From positions 2,563,791-2,619,181 of the forward strand of contig LSYV01000010.1 of NCBI GenBank assembly GCA_001584585.1: a stretch of 55,391 bases of DNA, written 5' to 3'. Origin of the DNA: Gonium pectorale. Lineage: Eukaryota > Chlorophyta > Chlorophyceae > Chlamydomonadales > Volvocaceae. Every line of letters starts with the position of its first letter. Position 1 is the first letter of the stretch. The translations under genes were made by a program, and so were the position numbers. Of the stretch, positions 1-11,599 are shown piece after piece. The notes below the pieces were generated by a model. The model did not search any database. It was not told the origin of the DNA and worked only from the letters and a program-made list of their open reading frames with translations.

Positions 1-3000
1 AAGTAGCTTAGACGGGGGAAACGGGGGGGGGGGTTCTCCCGGAGGCCAGTAGTGCAATGGCGGGGCGCAAGGGATGCAGCTGGGCTCGCGGTGGGGCGGG
101 GCTCCCGACTGAACGGCGCGGCTGCCGCGAGCGAGGTTAGCACGCGTGTACGAGCGGAGCGCGGCGAGGGCCTTCCTGAAGAGCGTTACAGTGCGTTGAG
201 AGTAGGGAGCGGGCGCAAGTGCAGCGGCTGTCCGTGGGGACGAGTACCGCACACCTGCCAGTGGCGAGCTAGAGGCATGTGTGGCGACGCGACGCGCCTC
301 GGCCATGTCGCCTTTGGCCGGAGGCGCCGGGTCAAGCGTGTTTGTCAAAGGGCAGCGAGAGGCGTGGCATGCAGCGTAGGTTGCGGGGGTTCCGGTTACA
401 GTGCTTGAGTACATACGGTACGGTACGGTGCTGGGGTACGGTACGGTCCTTGAATGCGGCGCGCGCCCCGTGCGCTGCGCATCGATTCTTCAATCGCAAC
501 CATCTGGAGCAAGAAAGGGGGGAAGCGCAGACACTGAAGTAGCGGACAAGGGCGGGTTTCGACAGGCTGGCCATTCTTTCTGAAGGGTAGCGTGGCGGGC
601 GTAGAAGGTAGGTGGTTAGCGGCTGCAAGTGCACGCTGCGGCGTTTGTGTTGGCGGCCTACTGGAGGCCGTTCGCCCACGGGCCGGCTGGCATGGCCTCC
701 GGTCGCACGCAGGAGACGGGAGCGCGCCTGCCCGCGCGTAGGGTAGCATCACGCCGCGTATGGAGGGAGCTGAGGGTGCACCGAAGAAGCCATGAATGAA
801 TGCATGGCGCTTGCCTGTCGAGAACACGCGGCGCGAGAATACGCAGCGCTTGCACTGCATACACGGGCTCGACAGCAGCCGTCCCTGCAATCTTACAGGG
901 CCAGATAACCTAGGACAGCCGTAGGGAACCGCGAGGCGTGTCCCCTTTCGGCTTGGGGTTTATCCTTTGTTTACCAGAGAGTGGTAAATGGTGCTAAGCG
1001 GTCCCTGGCAGTGCGGTCAGTTTGTGCCGTGGGCTTGCTCGGAAGTTAGTGTACGGTTGTCGGGCCGATGTACATGCCGGCTTATGAGGCCATTGCGGCA
1101 GATGTAACTTCGAGCTCGCTGGGCTCCCGGTGTGGGGCACGTGACGGAGCTGTGGTCCGACTTGCATATGAATCCCATATGACCCAGGTGCAATGCCCCT
1201 AGGGTGATACAACCCGTGAAACCAGCTCTGCCCGGGGGGTGCAACCCTTGTCATGCCGGCCGGAACGCATCGTTACCTTGCTCCCGTTAGCCCTCACCGC
1301 CTGCCAGCGGCCTCAAGCGCTCTGCCAGCGTTCATGCGCTGCAAGGCACATTCCTCTCCTCCAGTCTGCAAGTGGCAATAGCATGCGGCTCGCCGCAGTC
1401 ATACGCAGGGGATCCGATATCTCCAGTCGTTCAGTGCAACTTCATAGCTTATGGGACTACCACCGCCAATATCTTTTGATTTCTCCTCGCTCTCCCCTGC
1501 CTCGGCTGCCCCGCGCTTCCGCAAGCTGTTCAGGGAAGGGCGGCTCAAAGCCAGCCCGAATGATCTCTCGCAGCTGCGCCAATAGGCGGTCGGTTCATAT
1601 CCCGGCGGCGCCTTTCCCACACACGAACATCGGGGGCAGGCAGAAGCTCCCTCCAGGGTCCCTAAACCAGCGCTCCACGTGACATCGCACAATGCGCCCG
1701 ATCATGCGATCAACACACTGCCTTGTAGTGCTCTCGGCTAGGCACACGGGGTTCCCACGCCGTGGTCACTCTTGCTTTTTGAGACGGATGACGATTCCCC
1801 CGCTATCTACGGCCGTAGACAAGCAACCATGCCTTCGCTGCGGCCGTTGCCCCACCCTTAGACAACTAGCATGGTGCCACAACATACGCCATCTGGCACT
1901 CCGACAGTCAACCAACGAATCACAAGCCGTCCATACGTTACAGGGGAAAGCGGCCTGTGCCATATAAGACCTTGGCGAGCTTGATGCGCAGCCCAAGCCA
2001 ACAAACTTCCACCAAATCAACAAAAGCCAACGGATACCACCGTTTCCCCGTCCCCAAGCCGGTCTGCTCGCCATACCGTCCGGTCCACCGTTGGCGGTGA
2101 TGAGAAAATAAAACTGTCCAGCGTGCACCACAAAGGAGGCCCCCCTGCCAACATCTTTTCATTCGCCCGAGAGGATGGCCACCAGTGCCCCGACCGCACT
2201 GCAACTCCCGCCCCGTAGCCTGCGGCAGAAGGGAAATCAACGCTCTCACCAGCGGTGACCCCGCACATAACTGACATAATGCACGTGCGTGCCAGCCAGC
2301 CAAGCCGGAGCTGGCATGCGGTAACCGTCTTGCACAGGAGGCGCCGCCGACCGCTACCCATCAGCGGCGCCCTTGGGAAGCTCCTGCAGGGCCTTCTATG
2401 CCTTCGCGACAAGGGCAGCCGTCGGCCCTCGCCGTACCAGCCGCTATCGTGAACTGCGGGGGCGCGTCCGACGGCTGTGCTCCCCGCCGCACAGCAGACA
2501 AGTGACGGCTCTCCACCTACTCACCCACTCCGGCGCCACTACCGCGCTGGCGTCTGCGGCGTCGCCGGGGTTCTGCTGCAGAGCCGTGCGTACGTGCACC
2601 GCTGCTGGCGGCGCTGGTTATCGTCCTGAATGGGCTTTCGTCGGCCAGATGAAATAAACGGCACGAAAAAACCTTACGACATTATCGCAGACCCCGGCTT
2701 GCGGGTGGGTAAGTCACAGACGCAATGGAAAATGAATCCCTGTATCCAAGTTAGTGTCTTACCATTCATTACCAGTACAAGCCCAGGGCCTTGAGCCAAC
2801 TGGGGCCTGTCTGTCTATGAAAGTGGTCACACAATTGCGAGCACCATCTGTAACAATAGACGATGGTGCGCGCTACCCAGAGCTCTGGCGCTACCACTGT
2901 TGCAAGCGATAGACCAGGCGCTTAGTAATTTTATATGTCTTTATTATATCTTATTTAGCACTGAGCTATATGTAAATTCATTAATCACAAACGACGAAGC

Positions 3001-3234
3001 AAGAAGAATCTCAGCATGTATGTTTACGAACAATGGCGCCAATCCAACTGTATGTAGCGTCTTTAGGTTAGTTAGAATCTTCTTACAGTGCAGAGCTTTT
3101 CGGCCCGCAAAATGGTTCAGGTTTTCGTACAGGTCTTTTCGTGCATGCATGTGCGCCCATGGGGTTCCCGCTTAGTGGTCTTCTGATACACACCTTATGT
3201 CAGCGTGTCTTATATATTAGGGAGGTGCCCCTGC
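1..3234. other. Intergenic region left of gene A
   Basis: I find no supportable gene here. Open frames on both strands are short, overlap each other and resemble nothing else in the window. A TACGG microsatellite-like patch lies at about 413-449. Some minus-strand frames between about 1400 and 2300 look residual but are interrupted by stops and cannot be joined into a model. The stretch 2915-3110 is strikingly AT-rich for this window and directly precedes gene A, so it may hold the gene A promoter. A TATA-like string at 3211-3219 is probably too close to the ATG to be the functional box. Confidence 0.5.
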
Positions 3235-6200
3235 ATGAGGTCCGTCGTGTCGCCGACAGCCCTCGTGCGGCCCTTAATCATTTTGTTAGCTGCTGTTCAT
3301 GTGGTTGGAGATCAAACATTGACGGCTGCCGATTTTGCCCAATCCTGCAATGGTACACGTGCGGGTGGTGTGCTCGAGTGCGCCGTGCCCACCGGGTGCC
3401 TGGTGCTGCGGCCCGGGGAAGGCCCGGCCGAGTCCCTCGACGCTTACCTCAACGTGTCGGTTCGCGGCGAGCCGGGCGCGGTGCTGAACCTGTCCAACGC
3501 CAACACCCCGCTCCTGAGCATCGGGGCCAACACCACGCTGGCGCTTCGGGGCCTGCAGCTGCAAGGTGGGTGGGGATATCGACAGCTATGCCATGGTTTG
3601 AAGGTTGAGCTATGCCTTGCCAGTTTTGTTGGACCTTGCTGTAAGCACGCCAAGCCAACGGCAAACGGCGCGCCGTCCCCGTGCACTCATTCCTTGTGCA
3701 GGCGCCGTACTGGCCTTACCCGCACCGCCGTCCAGACAGCTTCAGCCCGCACAGCTGCTGCAGCTCCGACCTATCCAGTTGCGGGCGCCGGGCGCCATGC
3801 TTGTGTTGCGGGACGTAGCAATCAGCACCCCCTCCTGTGGGGAGCTGTCGTTGCACCAGGCCCTGCTGTGCGGCTCCGCGCCCTCGCCCCACTTCATCGT
3901 CACGCCCGGCTTCCTGTGGCTGTCGCACTGGAGCACGTCCGCCCTGGAGGCCCGTAACGTCACCGTGACGTGCAGCGGCCCCGTCGGGCCCCATCCCTGC
4001 GTGTCGGTGGTGGCGACCAGTGGCCAGGACGTGGTCAACGCATTGGCGCTGCTGCAGACGCCGAGCTACCCACTCGTCACCATCTTGATATACATTGCAA
4101 ACAACATCACCTTGGCGGGAACATCTGTCCCAAGGTGCCGAGCATCCGTGGAGTCAGCGGGATCCTCAATACCGTCAGCGGCATTCAGCGGCGCTGTGGC
4201 TGGCGCCAACACAAGCGCCCCAGAAGGCCCTGGCGACTCTGAGTGCGCCCTCCCAATCTCCAATCCTCGCCGGCGGTCCATTCCCATGACACAGAGCCTG
4301 GTGGTAATCACTGGTGGGAGCACGATGCCGTCGCACCTTGCCCAGGCCCTGCAGCTGGAGGTTGGTGCCCCTGCCGCTGGGCTTACGGACGAGGCCACCA
4401 GCAATGCGCCGTACGAAGATGGCGGCAGCAGCGAGGTTACCGGAGGCGGCGGCGGCCGTACACCAGCCGTCTTGGATCTGGGTGGTGGCGCGGCAGGTTT
4501 GCTGGACCTGTCAAAGACCTCGGGGCGCTTGGAGCTGCACAACATCACGCTGCGTGGCCTTCCGCTCAGCCTGCCAAATTTCTACACCCTTGGGTTCCTG
4601 CGCGGGCTGCTCGGGTGAGCGGTTGTGATTATGCGTGTGCGTGGCTTGGCTTGGGATTGGCGTCGTCGGCCAGACCAAAACAGGTTCACAGTCGTAGATG
4701 GGTGGGTGTGGCGCGGTCTCCCATCGTACGCCGTGGGGGCTGGCACAAGATGCTCAAGTCCAAAGGACTTACTCTTTGCCTGCCACCACCCTACCATGCT
4801 GGCACGCCATAGCGCGTGTGCTGCATGGACATACACGCTCCACCCTTCATGACCTAAATCCCCCGTACGGTCTTACGAGGCTCCGCCCTTTTCCAATCTT
4901 CAAGGAAGCTTTTCCCCTACTTGTTACCACCGTAACTGTTCAAAGCCGAGCGTACCGGTATAAAACGCGTTGGATCCGGCTTGCTGCCTGCAGGTTCGTG
5001 CAGTTGAAATTCACTGCTCTGGTTGGCGGGTTGCGAGACCGGCTGCTGGTGAAAGAAGCGGAGCTCCTGCTGGAGCCCGAGGAGGTGGCGTTCTGGGTGG
5101 CTGCTCTTGAGGGCCACAGGATCTGGGAACGCCCCGCCCCGGTTAACGCAACGCCGCCCGCCTCACCGCCAGCTGCAGGCTCGGCATCGACCTTGACTGT
5201 GGGCGGTGTGGGTTCTCAGCCGCCCTGTGCTAAATTGGAAGATCTGAACATCCTTTTCTATGCACTCGAGGGTCGCTTGGTAAGAGCGCGCTGCCATGCA
5301 TGAAGGGGTTGACGATTTTCGATTTTACTTGCGCCTGTGAAGGCAAGGCGCGTTAGGACTCAGGAGGGAAGAGACGACGGCTGGGTGGTCGCTGAGTCAG
5401 CCCCGGTTCAAGCATGTAGCTGTGACCTCCTGAACTTGAAACCCCATGTCCTGGTTTCGACTTCAGCCTGCTGTGGAGTCTCCACGAAACAAACAAGCCT
5501 ACCGGTACTGGCGCGCGCCCTTGCCCGCTACAGGTAGAGCTGACGTCATCGGCTCCTACGCACTGCACCGGCGGCTGTGCGCGCACGTTCCAGGGGCAGG
5601 ACCTGCTGCTCACATCTGCCATCAACTTCGCCATTACGTACTCCAACGTCCTGCTCCGGCCGTCCGCTGCCGAGTATGCCGCCTCGGCCTGCCAGTTCCC
5701 GCTGTGGCCCGGGTGCGAAGATTGCCGCAATGGCGGCTCCACCGGCACCGGCTGCACGGTCCTTGCGGCAGGCATTCCCAGCTGTGCTGCTTGCGGAAGC
5801 AGTCCTGCCGGCATACAAGGCGGGACTGATGTCGGCAGTGATGGTAGCTCATCGCGCTCACCTCCGCCCAGCCAGTCCGTCGGCCCTCAACAAACGACTT
5901 ACGCCTCTGTATCTGCTGGTGCCGCGCCAGACGTGGCAGAGGAACCTCATATCGATAACCCAACACTGCTGACATATTATTTGCCGATACCGATGCCTAG
6001 CAGCCTGTGCCGGCTGAGGCCTGAAGGATCTCGCCCAGAGGCGACACCGATAGACAAGACGGCGACCGATGACGTCAGCAGTGTCCTTCCGGACAGCATG
6101 CTTGAACGGTAGGATGGCGCATTGCCGTACGAGCTGCATGTGTGTACGGGGCGCGGGCACACGCGCTGGACGTCGTCCGGCGTAGCCTGTGCATTGTTGC

Positions 6201-9200
6201 GCATGTGAGAGCACGCAACGGTAGTATTAGCCGCCGGAGTGTTCTGCGTGGCGAGCGGAATTCGGCTTCATGTAGGCACACCGATGGCGACCGTTGAGCA
6301 GAGGGGCTGCTATCTGCACCGTGTGTGCTGCATCTGCATGCTCGGCACCCCACCCACCACGCACATTCTGTGCTGTAGCGGAAGCTTGGTACGCCCGGTC
6401 ATTTGCTTGGCGGGATGTATGCACCCGAGTGCACGCTCTGCGGGCACCCTAGCGTGTGCATGGCCGCCCCGCGTACGTACTTTTAAAAAGAGAAATCTAC
6501 GGAGAAAGAGGGAGCCCGCCTCTACGGTCGTACACACCCGAAGGCGCGACGTTTCCAGTAAGGCGGGCGGTGCTCCAGCGTGTAGCGTGCAGCGTCGCAT
6601 CCCATCACCGCCCTGCACCAGGCAAGTCCCAGCGCGCTACTCCCGTATCCCCTGCCTTAGTTTCCCCTGTCTTGGTCGGTTGTGTTGCAGGCGGACCTTC
6701 TATGGCTACGTTGCCCCGCTGCGGATGGTTCTCAGGAGGGATTCGGTCATGGCGGCTTTGGACGGCCGGCTGGTGGGCGATGAGTGGCGCCGTATTCAGG
6801 TGAGTGGTGGATTGGTGGTGTCGTGTTCGGGCTTTGGCGTTCATGGGGCAACGGCTGTGTGCGCGCGCCTGCCGGCCGTATTGTTCGTTTTCGCGTTCAC
6901 GAAACGGCGCCGCGCAACAGGGGTTGCATCCAAGCAATAATAATTCTTTGCTCCAGTCTTGATCCGTCTGCTGCACCACCTAGTCATTTCCCTATTGGAT
7001 ACCGCGAACCTACCCACAACGGCAGGCCACCATCGCGCAGCCTGCCACCATCCTGGGCGACCCCGCCGGCCCCCGCCTGCTCGACCTCAGCGCCCGCCCC
7101 GCGCTCATCAACCTGTGCTCGCCCCTCGCCTCCCTGACGCTGCGGGACCTGGTGCTGGTGGAGCCGCCCCCCGCGGGGCTGCACCCGGAGGCGGTGCGGA
7201 TCCTGCAGGGCAACCCAACACGCAGCCCGCCGCCTCCACCTCCATCCATTAATCCAGATATCGGACCAAAGGTCGCTCACCTGCCAGGGCTAGACCCCAC
7301 GGGCGGCCTGCCGCGCGGCCTAAACAACTTCACCTCCTGCCTCTGGACGCTTGACTTTGACCGCTTTGCAAGTACCACGCCGCCATCGCCAACGGACTCA
7401 GACAATGCGACGCCACCACCTACAGCCCCGCCAGCCCCGAATAAAGATGTGTGGTGGCCCTTGTACCTGGAGGATGCCACCCGACCCGCGGGTCTGCCCC
7501 GGGCCTTCCTGGACGGCGTGGTGCTGTTGGTGCCGCAGCAGGAGCTGTTGCTCTTGGCCTGGGTGGCGGCGCACAACAGCACGGCAATCGTGACCGACCC
7601 GTGGGTCGCTCGAGAGCTGGAGGCCATGGCGCGGGACTCGGAGCTACTGCGGCCGGACCTGGCGAGAGCAAAGCTGGCAGCGGCGGCGGCCAGCCTCTCA
7701 AGCATCACCTTTTGGCACCTCCGCTGGTGCGGTCTTCAAGGCCGCAACGTGACACTGGCCTCCGCGCTACCGTATGAGTCTACAGCGCCGTACGTCGTAC
7801 GCTCACAGTCAACCTTTCATTCCATGCCTGTAAACTGGGAGGCCGCAACTGTGGAACCGCCAGGACCGCTTCCATACGATCAGGAGCCGCTCTTGGCCAA
7901 TGCAGGCACTGCACCTCCAACAGAGCCAGCATCAGGGAGTGCCGGCACTGGTGGCGTCATGCCTAGCGACACGCCGTGCACACCGTCGGCTGCTGCCACG
8001 GTGCCGTTGTCTCCTAAGGCGGCCGGCGACGGCCTGCCAGCCCGGTCGCGCCAAACTGGTAGCGATGCTGCGCTGCTTGCACCGTCGTGCGGCGCTGCGG
8101 CCGCTGTGCTGGCGGCCGTGGGCGTCTGGGCGTGGCTGCACCGGCGGGTGCGGGTGCGGCGGTGGGAGCAAGGGCAAGGGAGCGGCGATTGCCCGGCTGC
8201 CGAGCGTACCGCCTCACCCATGGCGCAGAATGTGGCAGAGCCGCCCTTCAGCAGCCACCCCAAGGGCGATGCCTCCTCCACGCCTATGCATACAGCGAGC
8301 AGCAGCGCGTACGAGTCCCTGCAGATGTCCGACGCCGAGAACGGCCTGGCACTGCTGCTGGGGGCGGACGCATATCAATCGGAGACCGGTGGCGCTCTAT
8401 CGACCAGTGGTGTCTCGACGCCTGAGGCGGGGACTGCGCGTCCCGGGCGCCAGGCTTCCAGACTCGCAAACAAGCGCCTGCTTCACCTCACCCTCAGCCG
8501 CCGCACTCCGTCGCTGGCGGAGGTTGGCCTCACTCGGCTTCACACTCGTATCAGCGGCCTGAGGGTACGAGCATGCACTCTGTGGGACAGAATCTTGTCA
8601 CCTCCTGTCGTTCCAAGGGGTTTTAGAATCCAGGCGCCATGCGACAGTTCGCACGCTCTGCGCGCTGCGTTACGATGTGCTCCATGCCATCTTTGCTTAT
8701 TTTCTTCGTCGTTACACACGGCCTGCTGAATCTGTTCCTTCGGACGGAGCACATCGTTTCCACACGGGCAATCCACGTAGTTCGCTTTGCGCCAGTTGAC
8801 GAAATCGCCATTTCTCCATGAGCATGCCGTGTAGTACGGTGATTTTAGTTGAATCTTGCAGCATTCCGCCTGCCCTTCATTCGCTCGTAATCCACCCCCG
8901 CCCCCGGCTCGACAAGTATCGACATCTGCTTGCGCCCTTCCTTACTTGCTAACTGTAGGGGGGTTTGGGTGAAGAGGACTCATGCATCCCGCACTCGCAC
9001 GGCGGCCCGTCTGCCAATCCTGGCGCGGCAGTCAGTTACGCCGAGCTGGTCCGAGCCGGAGATGCAAGCAGCCATGAGATCGTCTCTGGCGGCAGCGCGT
9101 GTATGCCGATGCAAGAAACCCGTCCAGATGCAGGCGCTGGGCCGGCGTTGGTGCTGCTGGGAGAGCTGGGGCGAGGTGCACAGGTAGTTATCGCTTGCTT

Positions 9201-11599
9201 TGGCTCCCTGACTGGCCAAGAGTGCATTCCTAGGGCTACCTACGGGTGATTGCAGCCGCCGTCGTCAGCACGTGCGCGGATCACGGCTTGTTAACTGCTT
9301 CCCACGGATGTGTGGGACGCCTCTCTGCCTGCAGGGCGTGGTGTACGCGGGGCGGTGGCGTGGCCTGGACGTGGCGGTTAAGAGCATCCTGCTGCGGGCG
9401 CCTCCTTCGGTGCGGCCGCGACTCGGTTTGCTGCAAGGGTCGGACGGGGATGGGGATCCGATCTAAGTGCGATACAGTAGCTCCGGTAATGGCCAGGTGA
9501 ATGCCCAGGTGCGAGCGTGGCTGCTTTGCCACCCCTCTGACGGCACCCTGAGGCACATACAGATGTACGAAGGGACATATCGGGGGTGCTTGGCCCACGC
9601 TCGGCGGTGTGCGAGTCCACGAGTCTTGCTCCTGCCCTTTCTCACCCGCCCCAGGAACCCACCTTGGCCTCCACCGACCCACGGGTCGCCAGCGCAAAGC
9701 AGCGGGCGCTTCAAGAGGCGGCCATCGCCATCAGCCTAGCGCACCCAAACATCGTTGCGTGCTACACCTTCCAGCTCACGCCGCTGCGCGAAGACAGCAT
9801 TTTAGACCAGGCCGCATCATCCATCAGCTCCAGGGACCTTGCCAGCGGCAACAAGCTAGGCGAACGCAGCGGCTCTTGCGCGGCTGGCCAGCGGACCATC
9901 GCCAGAGGCGCCGCTGCTCCGGAGCCGGAGGCGTGGAGGCTGAGCTTGGTGATGGAGCGCTGCAACGCGGGATCGCTCCGCGCCTTTCTCGGCTCAACAC
10001 CCAGGGCACAGCTGCTGGGCACACGCGCTAACGAAGCAGCGCTCGCTGCGTCCGAGCCGACTGATTGCTCGTTCCTGCCGCGCCGGGCGAGTGGCCCCGC
10101 GAGTGGCAGTGGGCACGGAGTGCCGCCCGTGCTGGGCGAGGTTGCCTCTGCGGCGCTCGAGTCCAGTGGCTCGCAAGCGCATTCGGCAGGCAATGCGCCC
10201 CTAGCAACCCCTCATATGACCACAGCTGGCAACTCGGAACCGACGCGGCTGCCCTTGTCGGGCCGGCCCCCATTCGGCTTGATTGTTCGCCTGGCGCTCC
10301 ACGTGGCTCGTGGCCTGGCCTTCCTCCACTCCCGCGGCGTGGCGCATGGCGACCTCAGCAGCTCCAATGTGCTGTTGCACATGCCGCCCCCGCGGGTCTG
10401 GGACGCGAGCGCCCTGCACCCCGAGGCGGCGCAGCCGCTGGCCCCACCGACATCCGCCCTCGCGGCGCCAGCCTGCGATGAGTCGTTGCGGTCGCCGCTG
10501 CAGTTGGACCTTGGATCGGACCTGTCCCTGCCGCTTGCTCTCAGCTCCGAATTCTCTCTGCCCTTGGTGCCATCAAGCTACGGACGACAGATGCTGGGTT
10601 TGGCGCTAGGAGACCGGCCCCTGCCAGGTGGCGAGGTCGCCGCTGCTGCCGAGCAATTGTTTCGGGCAGCGCGCGGCGAGGCTACATCCCAACGGTCTCT
10701 AAATGGTCGTGAGACACTTGATCTCGGCGATCCAGAGCAACAGGCAAGCATGACGTCGTTGGTTTGGTTTGCCTTCTATCTGATGTCTTCTACCTGAATA
10801 TTTGTGCCGCGGACCTTCCCTGTCTTGCACGCTCTGACTACTGCTTCAATACAGAGGATGGTTTGGAACGGATAGCGTCGAAAGCAAGCTGCCGGGACTC
10901 CTTGTTCTCCTTCCCATTCGGTGTAGGACCGAAGCGAAGGGCCCCGAGAGCAGGGCGCTTGCAGCATGCGCCCGGGCCTGTTACCTCAGAGGGAGGTGCG
11001 GTACCTGACCGCCAAGCTGTGCGACTTTGGGCTGTCGCACCGACTGCGCGCCGGGGACCCAGACAGCGACCCGACGCACATCACCGGGCCACAGAGGTGA
11101 GGACGGAGTGAAGGGTGAGCGCCCAGGCCAGGGTATCCAGACTGGGGTGAGTTCATGAGTTCACCTGACTTGCGTTGGTAGACAGTTCGATTCAGAGCGC
11201 CGGGGTTAGCTTTGACGGTTTAGTGCTTCAGATCTCATCCTCGCCCACCTCCCTTCCTCCCCTCCCAGGCGCTCGTCCCTGTACAGCGCCCCCGAGCTGG
11301 TGCGGTACGGCCACAGCGGCTACAAGCAGGACGTGTACGCGTACGGCGTGCTGCTGTGGGAGCTGACGTGCGGGCTGCCACTGCCGGACCTGCTGGACGG
11401 ACCCATGGGTCGGGCGGCGCGGGAGTGGCTGCGGGATCAGGCGGCGCCGGGAGGGATCGTGGGGCGGTGCCTACGGAGCTGCTTGCCTGGCCCGAGGGCA
11501 CCCCACGGGGAATCCGTGAGCTGGCGGAGAGGTGCCTCCAGGAGCAGCCAACGGAACGGCCCGACGCCAAGGAGATCTGCAGGATGCTCGAACGGATAA
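3235..11599 (+). CDS. Receptor-like TKL-type protein kinase A, last exon frameshifted
   Basis: Exons: 3235-3565, 3702-4614, 4994-5279, 5534-6108, 6691-6799, 7026-8564, 8959-9183, 9335-9409, 9655-10743, 10954-11096, 11269-11599 (1871 aa). Every join keeps frame and matches the phases of copies B-D. The ATG at 3235 starts a signal peptide (MRSVVSPTALVRPLIILLAA). The ectodomain has many N-x-S/T sequons and a CQFPLWPGC motif. One transmembrane helix lies at about residues 1087-1110, followed by a basic stretch. The kinase has a GRGAQGVVY glycine loop (split by intron 7), VAVK lysine, HGDLSSSN catalytic loop, CDFGL and SAPEL. Exon 9 ends at a GC donor (CAG|GCAAGC). The exon 10 acceptor (GAGCAG at 10948-10953) is the weakest join. 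In exon 11 one G is missing from the run at 11461-11464 relative to D. This changes about 45 C-terminal residues and removes the conserved helix ending in TERP; the unshifted frame would stop at 11607. The product is probably a plasma-membrane Ser/Thr kinase of unknown ligand, impaired unless the base is a sequence error. Confidence 0.85.
6503..6570 (+). repeat. Dispersed repeat in intron 4 of gene A
   Basis: About 68 bases inside intron 4 of gene A match, in inverted orientation, 39810-39882 between genes C and D. The shared core includes GGAGCCCGCCTCTA and CGAAGGCGCGACGTT. The match has only scattered mismatches and one or two small gaps. Neither location is coding, so this is likely a fragment of a mobile or otherwise dispersed element. 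The family is not recognised. Confidence 0.6.

Noticed and set aside
413..449. TACGG repeats considered as a telomere-like or satellite array
   Set aside because: Too short and interrupted, and not the TTTTAGGG telomere type of volvocine algae; ordinary microsatellite.
1399..2412. Minus-strand frames that looked like a decayed mobile-element protein
   Set aside because: Interrupted by stops, not joinable by splice sites, and no recognisable transposase or polymerase motif.
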